Shown here piece after piece: positions 7,801-21,310 of a stretch of 64,000 bases of DNA. The notes beneath the pieces are model-generated. The model was given only the letters and a program-made list of their open reading frames with translations, was not told the DNA's origin and searched no databases. The stretch lies in contig NC_084761.1 in NCBI RefSeq assembly GCF_028858725.1, positions 97,117,971 to 97,181,970 of the forward strand. The letters run 5' to 3'. How positions within the stretch are numbered: position 1 is the stretch's first letter; each line of letters starts with the position of its first letter. A program made the position numbers and the translations under genes. Source of the stretch: Colius striatus (Eukaryota > Chordata > Aves > Coliiformes > Coliidae).

Positions 7801-9477
7801 CACGTGGGAGAACACCCTTTTCATTCCATGTGCAAACAGATCGCTTGCTGAGGCAGCAGCAAGTCCTCTTTATCCCAGAGTAATTTGTTGTCCTAATTCC
7901 TTTCTGTTAAAGCAACTCCATTTTGCATGGGATAATTAGTACTAATTTAGACCTGGGATGGAAAACAAGAGTTCTCTGACTTCAGAAGAGTAGACAAGAG
8001 CATAACCTCTGCTTCTCCTTGTGAGTCAGGCCGTGCTGTGCTGTCCCTCCTCCAAAGCAAAATTAAAACCTGTACCTGAGACCAGACATCCCAGGTTGGC
8101 AGGAGGGAGCAAGACAGTAGATGTCACCAATTTTAAGCCTTCTGCTATTGCAGGGAGCCCAAGACATCTGTGGTGAGGGGGAACAGACCACCACCTCCTT
8201 CCTTCTTGGCTAACGCTGAGGAACAAGTAAACAAAAATGTTCCCACCGTGCTGATGTGAAAAGCTGCTTCTGAGCCAATCAGGCACGTTGGTGTATTCCT
8301 GCTGCCCCAGCCAAGTACTTGAGACCTTTTTATTGCTGTAACAAGGACTTCCACATCCTGCTCCACAGCCTAACTTGAGCTGTTGCTATTTTCTGGTCCT
8401 TCCGGGAAGACATCCCTGTTCTCCCTTCCCTTGCATAGCAAAGGGAAGCCAGCCAAATTCCTTCCCTCCTCCAAATCCCTGCCTGTTTGAAGAAGGGGAG
8501 GTGTAGCCATCCTCTCTGACTTCCCCAGCATTTACCTGAGAAGCATGAGATGAATTCTGGGAGGAAGGTGCCACAGGCAGGATCACCCCTTGCCCATCTC
8601 ACAGCCTGTCCCAGTGCTGCCAGGTTCATCCTTCCTACTGGCCTTGTCTTTGTTTCCCAGAGTGCTGCATGAATGTCTGTGCAGGATGAGCCCTGGAGGC
8701 AGTGGAAATGGGAGATGTCTAGCCTGGAAACCCCAGCTGACTCTGTGAGGTGGACTCCCAGGTGTCTGGATACCTGACCACTGGAAGCTTCAGCTGATGC
8801 CTGCAGGGTTAGATGGGGTTAAGACCTGTATTCCCAACTTGGGGGTCCATAAGGCCATTTGACCCTCCAAGCCAGATGAATGTAAGAGGCTCATCACAGA
8901 GGTGCTGCAGCAGCAGCATACCAGGCTTAAAACCAGAGTTTGGCGTGTTGGAGCTTGTAGGTTTTGTGTATCTGAGTTAAGTAATAGGTGACAGGAAACC
9001 TTGGTTCAGGTATGAGCAGTGAATCAATCAGCAGTGGATTGCTCTGGGATTGAACCAGGCCTGTCTGCCTTCCCTTATCATGCCTCATGTTGTGAAACAA
9101 CCCCTCTGAGTGAGGATTGTTCTGATAAGCTAAAACCCAGAGATTTAGTGTAGCTCACTTTGGTCTCCATTCCACCAGCAGTGACCTTGCTGCGGGGCTG
9201 CAGAGAGCAGCAGACATTTCTGGTTTAACAGCTGAAGAAGATTGGATGTTTCCCTGGCTCTGTGCTCAGATGCTCTCCTCCAAAGAGCTGAATCTTCTGA
9301 CCAGAGGGCAACTTGTGGAGGGTTTCCTCAAAAGGTACCCAACCTTCCTCACTTGTCTTCTGTGCATCTAGTGTGTCACCATCTGTGTCTGTTGGTTTTA
9401 GTGTAGGTCTGGTGTGCTCTTTAACTTTGGTTCATCAGGTGATGGGAAGAGCAGGGATCAGAGATGATGTGAATCAT
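4900..9477. other. No gene recognised
   Basis: The sequence drops from CpG-island composition to ordinary non-coding DNA. I found no exon with paired splice sites and recognisable protein, and no repeat of note. It would be intron 1 of the rightward gene if that gene exists. Confidence 0.6.
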
Positions 9478-9973
9478 CTGGGCCCCTCACTGCCAGAGGG
9501 ACACTGAGGGGCTGCAGCGTGGCCAGAGCCAGGCACAGAGCTGGGGAAGGGGCTGGAGCACAAGGGGCTGGGGAGGGGCTGAGGGAATGGGGGTGTTGAG
9601 CCTGGAGAAGAGGAGGCTGAGGGGACACAGGAGCACTCTCTGACACTCCCTGACAGGAGGCTGCAGGGAGGTGGGGATCGGTCTCTGCTCCCAAGTAACA
9701 AGTGACAAGAAACAAGAAAATGGTCTCAAGTTGCCCCAGGGGAGGTTGAGGTTGGAGCTGGGGCAGAACTGTTTCCCTGAGAGGGGTGTCAGCCCCTGTG
9801 CCAGGCTGCCCAGGGAGCTGGGGGAGTGCCCAGCCCTGAAGGCATCCCAAAGCTGTGGAGCTGAGGTGCTGAGGACCCTGGGTTAGTGCTGGGCTGGGCA
9901 GGGTGAGAAGAGGGCTTGGACTAAATGATCTTAAAGGTCTTTTTCAACTGTAATGACTCTGTGATTCTGTGAA
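9478..9973 (+). mobile_element. CR1 3'-end fragment
   Basis: The copy starts in CCCCTCACTGCCAGAGGGAC and contains GCTGGAGCACAAGGGGCTGG and GGCTGCCCAGGGAGCTGG. It ends with GTGATTCTGTGA, the 8-bp-type terminal repeat of CR1. Confidence 0.9.
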
Positions 9974-12900
9974 TGGAATGGACTAGGCAGCTCTGGGGCT
10001 TTTCTGGAGTGTTGATGCTCGTGTGAATGCTGATAATAACTACAACAAAGCAGTTGAACCATAGAGGTGAACTTGCAAAGCAAGAAGCAAACCCTCCTTT
10101 AATCCCCGGGGTCGTGTGGGGTCCATTCTTGCTTGCAACCCTGTGTTTTCAGAATTGGTGTCTTAGTTCATGCTCCAAGGATTTCAAACGTTTCATTCAC
10201 AATCTGCAGCTGGCTTAGGGCTGGCATTACTGATTTCTGTTAGTAAATTACGTCATGGTAGGAGTCAGAGAGTGTTCTGCAGCCAGGAAATCTGCTCCTG
10301 GATTCAATGTGCATTCCAACCAGCTCGACATCCTGCGTGCTCTCAGTTGGACATCTCTTCCTTCGCCCTTTGAAGTAGCTGTCTTGACCTTGGGAGCTTT
10401 CAGATGAGCACTGAAAGGATAGTCTGATCTCAGGAGTGGTCTTGATAAATCTGAGGAAGGTTTTCTGTTTCCTTTTTCTTTAATATAAAGGGAGCAGCTG
10501 CCTTGGCCTGGAGGTCAGTCACAGTGGAGGAAAAGATTGGCCATAGCTGTGCTTGCTCCATCCACAGAGGACTCCGCTATGCCCTGTCCTGGAGAAATGA
10601 GGAGAAACAGAGATGGAAGAAGGGACCTTCCTAGGCAGCAAAATTGGTGGAAGAAAAGCCAGGAAGGCAACTTGGCTCTGACTGCTGGTAGCAAGGTGGC
10701 CTGAGAGACACAACTAAGCCCGAGGGCAGAAGGGACGTGTAGTGCAGTCATGGTGCCGTCAGAGATCTCTAGACGGCAGAAACCTTCAAGTAAATAAATC
10801 TCAGTGAGTAAGAGGAGAAATATGAAGAACAGAATTTTCTCCTTTTTTTTTGCTTAAAGAAAAAGGAGGCATTTTAGTGGTTTATGAAGCTTCCAGCAGC
10901 ACTTGGGGAAAGGGCAGGCTCTGCTCCCAGGCGCCGTGTGTACAGAACAGGGATATCCTGGCTCTCGACCTGAAGGTTTGGAGGTACCATAAATTTTTCT
11001 GATGGCAGTGTGTGTGGCAGGGCAGCATGCAAAACTTTCCTGCTGCTTTACAACTGGAATCCTACTTTTTTATCATGCCAGCAGATAATTATCTCAGAAG
11101 TGAAACTCATATGGGTATGTTTGAGAGAGCTTGAGCTATTCACGTGTGTTTTCCGGCGTTGCTTAACACGTGGTGTATCTCAGAGCCTCTGGATTTCACT
11201 TTCACTGGCTGCTCTTGTGTATGAAAGCTCAGCAGTAGAACTGTAGGCCTGTTCTCAACTCTGTATGCACATATTTAGTTGGTCTGGAGGTATGGACTAA
11301 CTCTTCCTTTGTTTCTCTGCATCCCTGGTTCAGAAGGGCAGAGCCCGATGCCATCCACACCAGGCCTGAGTGATGAATTAGAGATGAACAGAGATGAGTT
11401 AGAAATGAATAATAAATTGGAAAGCATGGATAATCCTCCTGGTTTTCTCTCAAGGAGATGTTAAACCTATTTGGCTCCAGACAGAGAGATGTTTGTAATC
11501 CCAGTCGCCGTGTAGCATTTGCATTCTCATTCCGGTGGCAGGGTGGGAATGCCAGGTGGGGTCTTCAGTCAGCTCAATCCCAGCAGCTTGATTTGAGATA
11601 ATCAGCTAGCAGGGAGACTGTGACTGGGATTAGAAAGGTTAAATCATTTTCTCTCTCTGTCTAGTACATGACAAAGAGATGGGAAGAGCATTTTCACAGC
11701 CAGCGTGGGTTTTACTTTGCGGTTCTGCGAGTGAGGCTTTACCACTTTTTGGTTCTGCTTTACTCAGCCTTTCAAAATCTTTCTACAGGGTGGTGGCCTC
11801 CAACAGCTTAGTTTGTGGATCCCTACTTTTAACCCTTTGAGAAATGAGTGTCTGGATCTTGCTGCAGAATGGGTGGATTTGCATTTCAGCCCTCTGCCGG
11901 GCTTGGACAATCTGCACGGGTTGGCAAGCTCATGTGGAGCAGGCTGCAGACATTGCCCCTGGGGCTATGGGAGGATCCCTTAAACAGAAAAAATATTCAG
12001 CCAACTCATCTCTCCTCTTTTCTGTACCTGGCTTGATCTGCAGTGATTGTGTATGAGTTATTTTTTTACTCCAGTAGGTAGCTGGAGGTGAAATCTGGGG
12101 TGCAGCAGTGCCTGGTCTGGGGCTGCCCTTCAGCTTCACTGTGCTGAGCAGGCAGGTCTGGCTTCCCAACATCCAAACAAATAAGATGCACAAAAGAAGT
12201 ACTGTTATGAAGGGAAACTGAGGTGTGGGATAGCTGATGTAGAAAGGCAGCTTTGGAAGGGTTAAGATGAATCAGTGCTGTCTTGGGAGATGAGTGACTT
12301 AAATGTACAATCATCCTATCTCATATTTTAACATGGTTGAAGGAGACATGGGATGAACAGCTTGCAGGCTTGTCTGTCTTATCTAAGAACATCATCTCCT
12401 CCTGATTCTGTCCTCTGACATGTAGAGGAAAAGCAGCCCTCCCACTTCCTCCTCACCTGAGGCTCCAAAGAGGCTTGACAAACCCACTGGCTGTTGGAAC
12501 ATTTTCCCCTTGGGTCCACCAGCATGTTAAAATGGCTGGAGGGTCACTGAAGTGTCTCCATCCCTCAATTGGTATCAAGAGGATCCCTCTCACATCCCAC
12601 AGTCAGGGCTACAGGGGAAATCATGATGACAGAGGTGTAAAAACAGTGCTGCATTTTGTTCAGTGTGTACCTGTTCACAAAGGTGATGGATCTCTTGATC
12701 CCCTCAAGAGAGACAAGTAGAGCTGTGAGTATCTTATCCCTCACATGACAGAGGGTTTACTCTTTGCCTTCCATGAAATCTGTTGAGCTGAGTTCAATGC
12801 CTGTGCAGAAGTAGTTGTCTCTTTTTTTTCCCTGGGATGCAGCACATTCTGGAGGGGGGTGTTTGGGTTTATGTAACTTCCCATATGTTGCCCTCTTTGT

Positions 12901-14379
12901 GTAAAAAATGGAAGATAAATTGTGAAATGCAAGGAGCTGCTTTAAAAGGATGTACCCTCAGCTGGATCTCAGCCTGTTTGTGGCAAGAAAAAAGGAAGCC
13001 AAAGAGCCCTCTGTCCTCCTTTTCTCTCTAATTCAGCTGAGTGAGCAGCGTGGGATGGAGGGTCTGATGCTGCCCCATTGCCCAGCCCTGTGATGCTCCT
13101 CTAGGAAGAAGGCATGGTGAGCTGTCAGCAGGCTCGAGGTCAGGCACGTGCTGGTAGGAAGGATGTTGGTTTCTCCATGGAGAGAGCAGCCCTAGCATCA
13201 TTCCCTGCAAGCCTTCCTCCCCTTTCCCAATGCTGCTTCATTCCCTATGGTGCACCTCTGCCTGGCAGAGAGGTTGGTGGCTTTGGTGGAACCTTAAGTC
13301 ATTGTTAGTTCAACCAGTTGGCTGGACCTGATCTTGCAAGGTGGTGCTTGGTCTCTGTTCCCATGTAGATCAAAGGGGTTTGAGGACACTCAGTGTCTTA
13401 CAGGAGAGGGTCCTTTGGTTCCTATGGGGCACAAGCCTGGCAGCTAGGAGGAGATTCATAGCTCTTGTTCAGAGCAAACTTAAGGAAGCTGTTGACCCAT
13501 CCACCGGGCTGCTTTCTGCTCAGCGTGCTTGAAAATGTCAGTCACAAGTGTAAGAGCAATCACAGGCAGCTGTGATGCAGCTAGAGTTTGCAGCCTGCCT
13601 CTGCTGAATGATCTGAAAACATCCACTTCCATTCCCTCTCCAGCCCTCCTAGGGCAGAGCAAGGAACCTCAGCCCTCACCAACCCTCCTTTTGACCTTTA
13701 AGATTGAGAAACTGAATTTTTACTCTGAAAACTGTGATGACATGAGTGGTGAATGGGGGAAGTCTGTGCACAAGTGCATGGGGGAGGTGGAAAGTCCTGA
13801 GGTGGGGGGGAAAGTGCTTCAGAGCTGAGCCATGCAGGGCTGATGATGGTTAGGTGGAAACTTCAGCCAAGGTTCCTGGGCAGCAAAGCAGCCTCAGTGG
13901 TGACGGGAAAGCTGAGCTCCTCTGCATCGCAGCCCAGGAACTGACCTATTCAGTGAGGTTTTCTGAAGTTACTGCAAGATCATGACTGTTTTTAGGGAGC
14001 CAAGAGCTTTGCAATTGCACAATACTTGCTCAGCTGCTTTTGTATGGATTATTTGGAATGATTTTCTTTTTGCAGGCTGGATTTAGAGTTGCTGACATGG
14101 GATCTTTGTAGATTTGTGTGTTTAGCTGCTGTGGAAAGATGTGGTGTGGCAAGAAGCAGTGCAAACCTCTCCTGCAAGGGGAGAGGACTGGCTGCTGAGG
14201 TCCCAGTGAGGTGGAGCCTTTCTTGGTGATCCTGGCTTCACTGAAGGTGACCAATCCCTGGACATGGTATCAGCCTTTAGACTAAAAACCCAACCCTGTA
14301 GTTTAATCTGTTTAAGCTGGCATTGCTCCCCAGAAAGAGTTCCTGCCTGTTCCTGCCCTGATCCAAGCCACCTGGTACA
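9974..14379. other. No gene recognised
   Basis: Unique-looking AT-richer sequence. Open frames are short, lack domain signatures, and have no codon-level pattern that I could support. Confidence 0.6.
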
Positions 14380-14575
14380 GAGTCACAGAATCTTAAGGGC
14401 TGGAAGGTACCTCAAAAGCTCACCCAGTGCAACCCCCCTGCCAGAGCAGCACCACCTAGAGCAGGGCACACAGGGACTCATCCAGCTGGGCTGGAATGTC
14501 TCCAGAGAAGGAGACTCCACAGCCCATCTGGGCAGCCCCTGCCAGTGCTCCCTCACCTCAACAGTTTGGCTCAGT
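14380..14575 (-). mobile_element. CR1 3'-end fragment, inverted
   Basis: Read on the plus strand it opens with AGTCACAGAATCTTAAGGGC and runs through CCCAGTGCAACCCCCCTGCC to GGGCAGCCCCTGCCAGTGC. This is the reverse of the CR1 tail. Confidence 0.88.
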
Positions 14576-14971
14576 TTGGGGCAGATCTTTAAAATGAGGT
14601 ACTGTGGTGTTTAAGAAATCCTCCTCTCATGGGACTGTGGGTGCAGCTCCTCGTGCAGCTATCAGCACAGGGTGCTGTGGTGTGCACATGGGGATTTCAG
14701 GTAGGGCTGCTCACTGCCCCACTGGCCACGAAACACAATGCAGATGGAAGGGAATTGGGGTTCCTGGAGCCCTGCCTGCTGAAATGCCACCTGCTTGGTG
14801 TCAGAGGAGGTATTGCTGGCCAGTTGAGATGGTCTCTTTGTACTTGGTGTTGGATTTTTCTCCCTCTGATGCTTCATTAAGGTGATGAGTGATTAAGTGC
14901 TGAAGGCCACGGGCAGCAGGCAGCTTGCAGGGAGACCTGGGCCTCGGAAAGGTTGCCTCAGGATTGCTCTG

Positions 14972-16039
14972 TGTAGTGGGTTTGTGTGGGCAGGTTCTGG
15001 TAGTGGGAGGCTACAGGGGTGGCTTCTTTAAACAAAGAGCCGCTGGAAGCTTCCCCTGTAGATGGACCCACCACTGACCAAGGCCTGGCCAATTAGTGAT
15101 GGAGGGAACGCCTCTGGGATTGACAGATTGGAGAAGGAGTTGCTGGGCAGATGCTGAACTGCAGCAACAACAGGGAGTGAGAATGTGAGAACATCTCTGC
15201 AGACAGTGGAGAAGGAGGGGGAGGAGATGCCTGAGCACCAGAGGAGAGATTCCCCTGTGACCTGTGTTGCAGCCCATGGTGAGGCAGCTGTGCTCCTGCA
15301 GCCCAGGGAGGCCCCAGGGAGCAGAGACCCACTCACAGCCCATGCAGGAGCCCACGCTGGAGCGGGTGATGCCTGAAGGAGGCTGTGACTCTGTGGGAAG
15401 CTCATCCTGGAGCAAGCTCTGGCAGGGCCTGAGAACCTGTGGGGAGAGAGGAGCCCAGGCCAGAGCAGGTTTGCTGTCAGGACTTGTGACCCCATGGGCG
15501 ACCCACACTGGAGCAGTTAATTCCTGAAGGACTGTTTCCCCCATGGATAAGACCCACATCGGGGCAGTTTGTGAAGAACTGGAGTCTGTGGGAAGGACCC
15601 ACACTAGAGCAGTTTGTGGAGGACTGTCTCCCCTGGGAGGGACCCCACGCTGTAGCAATGGGAAGTGTGAGGAACCAGCAGCAGAGCCCATCTGTGATGG
15701 ACTGACCATAACCTCCAATCCCCGTCCCCCTGTGCCACTGTGGTGGAGGAGGTAGAAACTTGGGAAGAAGGGAGGAATGGGGGAGAATGTTTTAAGATTC
15801 AGTTTTTATTTCTGATTTCCTTACTCTGTTTTGGTTTATTATTAATAAATCAAACCCTTTTCTCCCCAAGTTGAGTCTGTTTTGCCGGTGACACCATTTG
15901 CTGAGTGACCTCCCTGTCCTGATCTCCACTCACAAACCTCTTGTTACATTTCTCTCTCCCCTGTCCAGTTTAGGAGGGAGAGTAACAGAACGACTTGGTG
16001 GGCACCTGGCACCCAGCCAGGGCTAAACCACCACACACA
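14972..16039 (-). mobile_element. Solo LTR of an endogenous retrovirus, inverted
   Basis: The element is 1068 bp. It begins TGTAGTGGGTTTG and ends AACCACCACACACA as read on the plus strand, so its own termini are TG...CA on the minus strand. It is flanked on both sides by CTCTG (14967-14971 and 16040-16044), a 5-bp target-site duplication. The end with GGTTTAGCCCTGGCTGGGTGCC (on the minus strand) looks like a repeat I know from many bird genomes. An AATAAA signal lies on the minus strand near 15840. It contains no coding capacity, and no internal retroviral region is present, so it is a solo LTR left by recombination. A 5-bp duplication fits class III (ERVL-like) elements, but the family was not checked. 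Confidence 0.85.
15350..15660 (-). repeat. Diverged 45-51 bp repeats inside the LTR
   Basis: A motif close to ACCCACACTGGAGCAG recurs at about 15349, 15501, 15552, 15597 and 15642. The last four copies are spaced 51, 45 and 45 bp. The copies are imperfect. It is an internal feature of the LTR and not a coding repeat. Confidence 0.7.
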
Positions 16040-16044
16040 CTCTG

Positions 16045-19000
16045 CCACACTCATTGTAGCTGGGAACAGTCCTGTCCTACAGTCCTGTGTCACCCAGACA
16101 GCTGTGGCACCATGTGCAGTGTCCCCTCTCTGTCACCAGCATACAGGCAGGATCCTGACCCTGCCTGCAACAGATCCTGAGCCCAGGGGTAGGAAGAGGA
16201 CCTGTCACTTCCACCTTTTGCCTCTTACAGTAATCATTACAGATCCTTTAAAGCATTGCTTGAGCTTTGTCTCAGTGACAGGACTGGTCTGGTGGTGCAG
16301 GGCCTTTGCAGGAGGATTAGTTTGCTGTTTAGGTGACAGATTGCAGCTCAGCTACTTTGGGATGCTTTGGCTTGACTCTGGGTGAAGTTGACCTCCTGAC
16401 ATTCAGAGCTCAGTCCTTTGTGTATGGTTTGAGACCAGAGTTGTGCAGCAGAAAAAGTTAAAGCATCCTTTCAATTCTGACCCCTCTGCAGCCTCAGACC
16501 TTCCTGCCTCTCTCTCCCTGCATCTGCAGCATGGCAAAGCCTCTGGGACAGAGGAGATGGGCTTCAGACTGTGGCAGTGAGAGAGACTGTCTCTCCTGTC
16601 CCTTGTTCCAGAGGACTTGCTGCAATTTGCCTCTGGGTTCCAAATTGTACCAGCCTGGTGGGACAGTTTTGTGTGAGGAGAAGGATGTGTTTCTCCCAAA
16701 ATCTTCTGAGAGGTGCCACTGGCAACCCCTTCCCAGCAGCAGATGGGAACAGACGCTGAGCTGTGCTCCTGGGTTTGCTTTCACCTGTGATCTTTCATCA
16801 TGCCTTTCTGTGTGGCATGATGGAGAAATGGAGAAGAATTGTTTTTTTAAAGACAGAAGTGCCAAACTTGGGTGTAGGGCTAAAGGCTTGTGCCAAGGGC
16901 TGAGCAGATGCACCATGAGCAGCAGGGTCATAGGCTTCCCTGCTACTGCCCTCCAGAGGTGCTGCAGCCTCTGATCTGGGGAGAATCAAAGTTCAGCCAC
17001 TGGGTTCATTCAGTTTGGGTGGGTTTTTCAGAGGCTTTTGGAGAGCTAAAACTGCATCAAGGTTTGGGAGGCAGCGTGGCCTCTGGCATCTGCTGTAGCA
17101 TGAACCCAGTGTTCGCACCTGGGCTGTCAACTTCCATCTTTGATGGGCCAGCCCTTGGAGGACAGTGGCTTTTGTCAAAGGCTTGGAGCTATTTTATGGC
17201 CCTCTTGAATGGAGCTCCTCCAGTGACTCTGTTGTAGCCCTTCAATGTGCTTCAGCCAGTTGTCAAGCATCTGTGACTACCTCAGTTTATCTATGGTCAC
17301 TTGATGTGCAGTAACAAATGACCTCATCAAACTATAGCATTGGGTGTTACACTGCAATCATTGGTTTCTGTTGCTGATGGGTTTATATCATGTATTTGTG
17401 GAAGCTGGGACTTAATTTTACTTTGAAGTAGCAAAAACGTGGAATAAAATGCTCCAAAGCTTTCAGAGCATTTGAACTGCATTCTCCCTTCAGTCTTCAG
17501 TCCCATCCTGGATCCAGCCCGGAATACCAGCCCTGAGCAGTGCCTGGGGAAGCAATGGCCTGGGGGAAAGAAGCTGAATACAAATGCAGTGCTTCAATCT
17601 TACTAATAAGAGCCACTTGAATTGACTTCTGAGTGCAAGTGTGGTCCATTCTGCTCTGGAGCTAAATTCATGGCTTGTTTCTTGGATGGGCTTCTCCTTC
17701 CCTCCTGTCCTCTGGCTGCCAGACCCTCCCTTCCCCACCGTGCCCTGGCACACAGCATCACAGCTTCTTGAGCTCCAGGGCTGCAGATGTGCCAGCTGGA
17801 CACACTTGAGCTTGTACAGGTATAAATTTTGGAAGCAACAACAAAATGATGACTTCAGAAAAGCCTTGTTGCTGTTGAATGTTCTCTTTGCTCGGAGCCC
17901 AACGCTGCTCAACAGGCACCTCAGGAGCTTGGCTCGTTTCAGCCCTGGTGTAGTGTTTGGCTTTGTGCAGGAGGTCTCTCAGGTTTTGCTGCAGTTCTTC
18001 CCACAGCCCTCCTTGCTCCTCTGATGGGCTCAGTCTGGAGCAGTCCCTCTGGGTGGGTTCACACCAAAATCTTACTGCAGATCCCTCCTGCAGCACAGGA
18101 GTGAGACACCGAGAAGCCCTTTTTGTCCGTTTTCATCTCCCTGCTGTGAGCTGTTCTTGGATCCTTCCTTTCCATCTCCATGGCCAAGAGTCAAAAGATG
18201 ATCTTGGAATAAGGTGCTTGCAGACAGAAAGTTTGGCAGTGCCTTTTTTTCCCCCATCCTCCTTTGCTTTTAGAAACCTCTTCCATAAATTGTCTCCGTT
18301 GACAAAATCACGCTTATATCAAGCACTTGCCCACTTAACTCTTCCACTTGGAGCTTTTCTTTCCTCTGGGCAGTGTTGTTTCATAGCAGCTTCCAGCTCA
18401 AAGATGCCTATTTGTTAAGTCTTTCCTGGCTTCAGATTGAACCTCTTTAATATTCCTGTCTTCTGTGAGCTCTCTGCCATGAACTCGCCTTCACTCACCA
18501 TCCTGCTCCCATTTATCTATGCCTCTCTCGCTCAGATGTTTTGTACCCTGGGGTATTCCTGTTGTGTCCCACCGGGCTGCCTGCTGTCCCCAGGGAAAAG
18601 GGGACAGGTGGGAAATGAAGGGAGGAGTTGGTGCTTGTTCCATGCTTGTTGAGAAGTGCCAGCTTTTGAAGTACCCTCAGCCCTGAAGTCTCTGCATGGA
18701 GAATAGATATGATGTATCTAATGATGCTGACTGCTTCCCACTCCAGATCCCAGCTGCCTGGTCCAAAAGGGATGTATTCCCTCCTCAGTGGGGCTCATTC
18801 AGCTCACTTTAGGTACTGGGCAGCTGAAAAAGCAACACTTTTGCTTTTACCTAGCAGAAAACATCTTACAGAGGATTCATTATTAATAACAAGCTGCTAA
18901 ACCTTGTCATCTTTGATAGCCAGGCGTGTGCTATTAGCCAAACTCAGGGGTCCTATAACCTCCCTTTAACCTCCTAGTTCACAATTCATATTTGCACCTA

Positions 19001-20938
19001 AGATTCCCACTTGCAGCTTAATAACTGGGGGTCAAGCCCTTTTCATCAATTAGGTGTTTGCTGGGGCTCAGGCACAGCAGCATTGGCTCATTAGTCAGTG
19101 CTGGATTGAGCAGGGAGGGCTGTGGCCCCGGCCTCAGAAAGGAGTTAAGGTGTGAAGAGCTGATGGGTTGTTATATGGCAGAGGTGAGCTGATGGGTTGT
19201 TATATGGCAGAGGTGAGCTGATGGAAGATGGAGGTAGTGTTGCTTTGGAGAGTTTCTTTTTCTGTTCCCTCCTTTCTGCATGTTTTGCACCACATCTGAT
19301 GGTTGGCGCAGGGAGCTCAGCTTGCTTACCTTGGTGTAAAACCACTCTCCCCAGCATGGCACCCTGTCCTAGCTGAGGTTTTGGGAATGCCTGGTGGGGG
19401 GTGTGGAGGAGAAGGGATCTCCTGCCTGGTTCCCAGCTAGGAGGACCCTGAGTAACTCACTGCAGAACTTCTCCTGTCTCCAGGCAGTGCCTCGACCGCC
19501 TGAAATGAAAATGTGGAAAGCAGATGTGACCTGATGATACTATCTTGTTTAACTATCTATATCCAGATGTTTCTAGCTTGTAGTGCTAATTTCCACTTGC
19601 AGTTATCCAAGAGCTAAAGCCAAGATGCTCACTGCCCTTGTGTCTGGGAAGAGGAGTCAGACCAACCTTAGCACAAGTCCTGTGCTGCATTACTTTGCTC
19701 AATCCTACATCTCTTGCATCCAGGTAGAGCAAGGCTGTCCATACCCAGCCTGCACCTAAAAACCTCCTTCCTGTAGTGAAGATTCTTCTTCATTACCTGA
19801 ATGAGAAGATAGAAAAGCAAGAGGAATAAGCTTATTTTGAAGGTAATGCTTGTTTCAGGGTGTCTTTTTTTTTGAAGGCAGCATGAATGGCTTTCTCTAA
19901 AAGACTGCACATGCCTGCCTTGAATTTCATTGGCACGTGACCACTGAGAGCACTGAAGGACTTATCTGAATTTTTCTAACTCCTTTTGAAAAGCAAGCTG
20001 TTCTTTCAGCCCCTCTGCAGAATCTGTGTGACAGGAGATGCTGTACTCAGGCTGCAGCCATAATTGCTTTTGTAATGTGAAAGGCAGAACAGAGTCTCAA
20101 ATTCTCCTCCTTGACTGGCTCTGTGGGGACTTAAGGTAGTTAAAAAAAACCTCCAAAACCAACAAACTCAACCATTGCTTTTGACATTTGAAATTGGTCT
20201 GGGCAAAACATTAGGAAACAACATACTCTAGGGGACAGGATGATCTAATACATCTGACTTTAAAGGAACATGCTCCCGTGGAAACTTGTTTCTGTGCCTA
20301 TTCCAAAGCACTGGCTCCAGCTCTGAGATCCCTGTACCCCCTGAACCCTCTCAGCATAGTCAGCAAGTTCCAGTTGAACTTCTGCCCTTTATTTTGTGCA
20401 TGTTCACTCCCTTCTAAGTAACTGGTTCCTTGTCAAAAGAAAGGCTTCCAGGATGCTACTGGGAACATGTTGTCTGTTCCTGGAGAAAAACTGCTTATTT
20501 TTAAGTATTTTGCCTGAGAACTTGACTATTCTAATGCAGCTGAGGCTTCCTGTGTTGGTTGACCTTGTTGGGATGAAGTTCCAGCCACCCACTGGAACGC
20601 ATTTAGCAGCACTGGCTGCATTTAGCTTTGAGAGAAACCTGGAGAACCCACCTGGGCCATAGGATTTCTCTATCACTGCTTTGTTGTTCCTTTGACAGCT
20701 GCCATGTGTGACAGTCCTCAATGCAGCAACCCTGATTTACAGACAGAAGCTCTCCTCTCTTTGATGCTGTTGAACTTTGAGGGGTATGGAGTGGAGATGG
20801 GAGCTGGGCCAGAGTGAACCACAGCACTTGAGTGTCCCCAGTGCTGTGGCAGGTCACGGCTGGAGCTCAGTGGCTTGGGCTGGAGGTGCTTCTGAGATGG
20901 TAAATCCTCCCCAGCCCTTCCTCTAGCAAACTGCAGGT
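16045..20938. other. No gene recognised apart from a 29-bp repeat
   Basis: Holds only the tandem repeat at 19157. The frames at 16494-16931 (minus) and 17490-17912 (minus) are long for their surroundings but have no recognisable motif. Confidence 0.55.
19157..19226. repeat. 29-bp tandem repeat, about 2.4 copies
   Basis: The unit begins GAGCTGATGGGTTG and ends GGCAGAGGT. Copies start at 19157, 19186 and 19215, and the third is partial. The full copies are identical by eye, so the duplication is recent or variable. Confidence 0.93.
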
Positions 20939-21310
20939 CATATTGTGGAATGGTTTGGGCTGGAAAGGACCTTAAAGCTCATCTGGTTCCAACCCCCTGC
21001 CATGGGCAGGGACACCTTCCACCAGCCCAGGTTGCCCCAAGCCCCATCCAACCTGCCCTTGGACGCTTCCAGGGATGGGGCAGCCACAGCCTCTCTGGGG
21101 AACCTGTGCCAGGGCCTCACCACCCTCACAGGGAAGAACTTCCTGACATCTCATCTCAGTCTCCGCTCTGTCAGTCTGGAGCCATCACCCTGTGTCCTGT
21201 CACTCCAGGCCCTTGGACAAAGTCCCTCTCCAGCTTTCTTGTCAGCCCCCATAGGGACTGGAGGCTGCTCTAAGGTCTCCCCGGAGCCTTCTCCAGGCTG
21301 AACAACTGCA
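20939..21310 (-). mobile_element. CR1 3'-end fragment, inverted
   Basis: The plus-strand reading starts at TATTGTGGAATGGTTTGGGC and passes GGTTCCAACCCCCTGCCATGG. It ends in CTTCTCCAGGCTGAACAAC, the reverse of a CR1 tail of the subfamily also seen at 46200. Confidence 0.9.

Noticed and set aside
14972..16039. Minus-strand 235-codon frame at 15011-15718 as a gene
   Set aside because: It lies wholly inside the solo LTR and its periodic composition follows the LTR repeat units.
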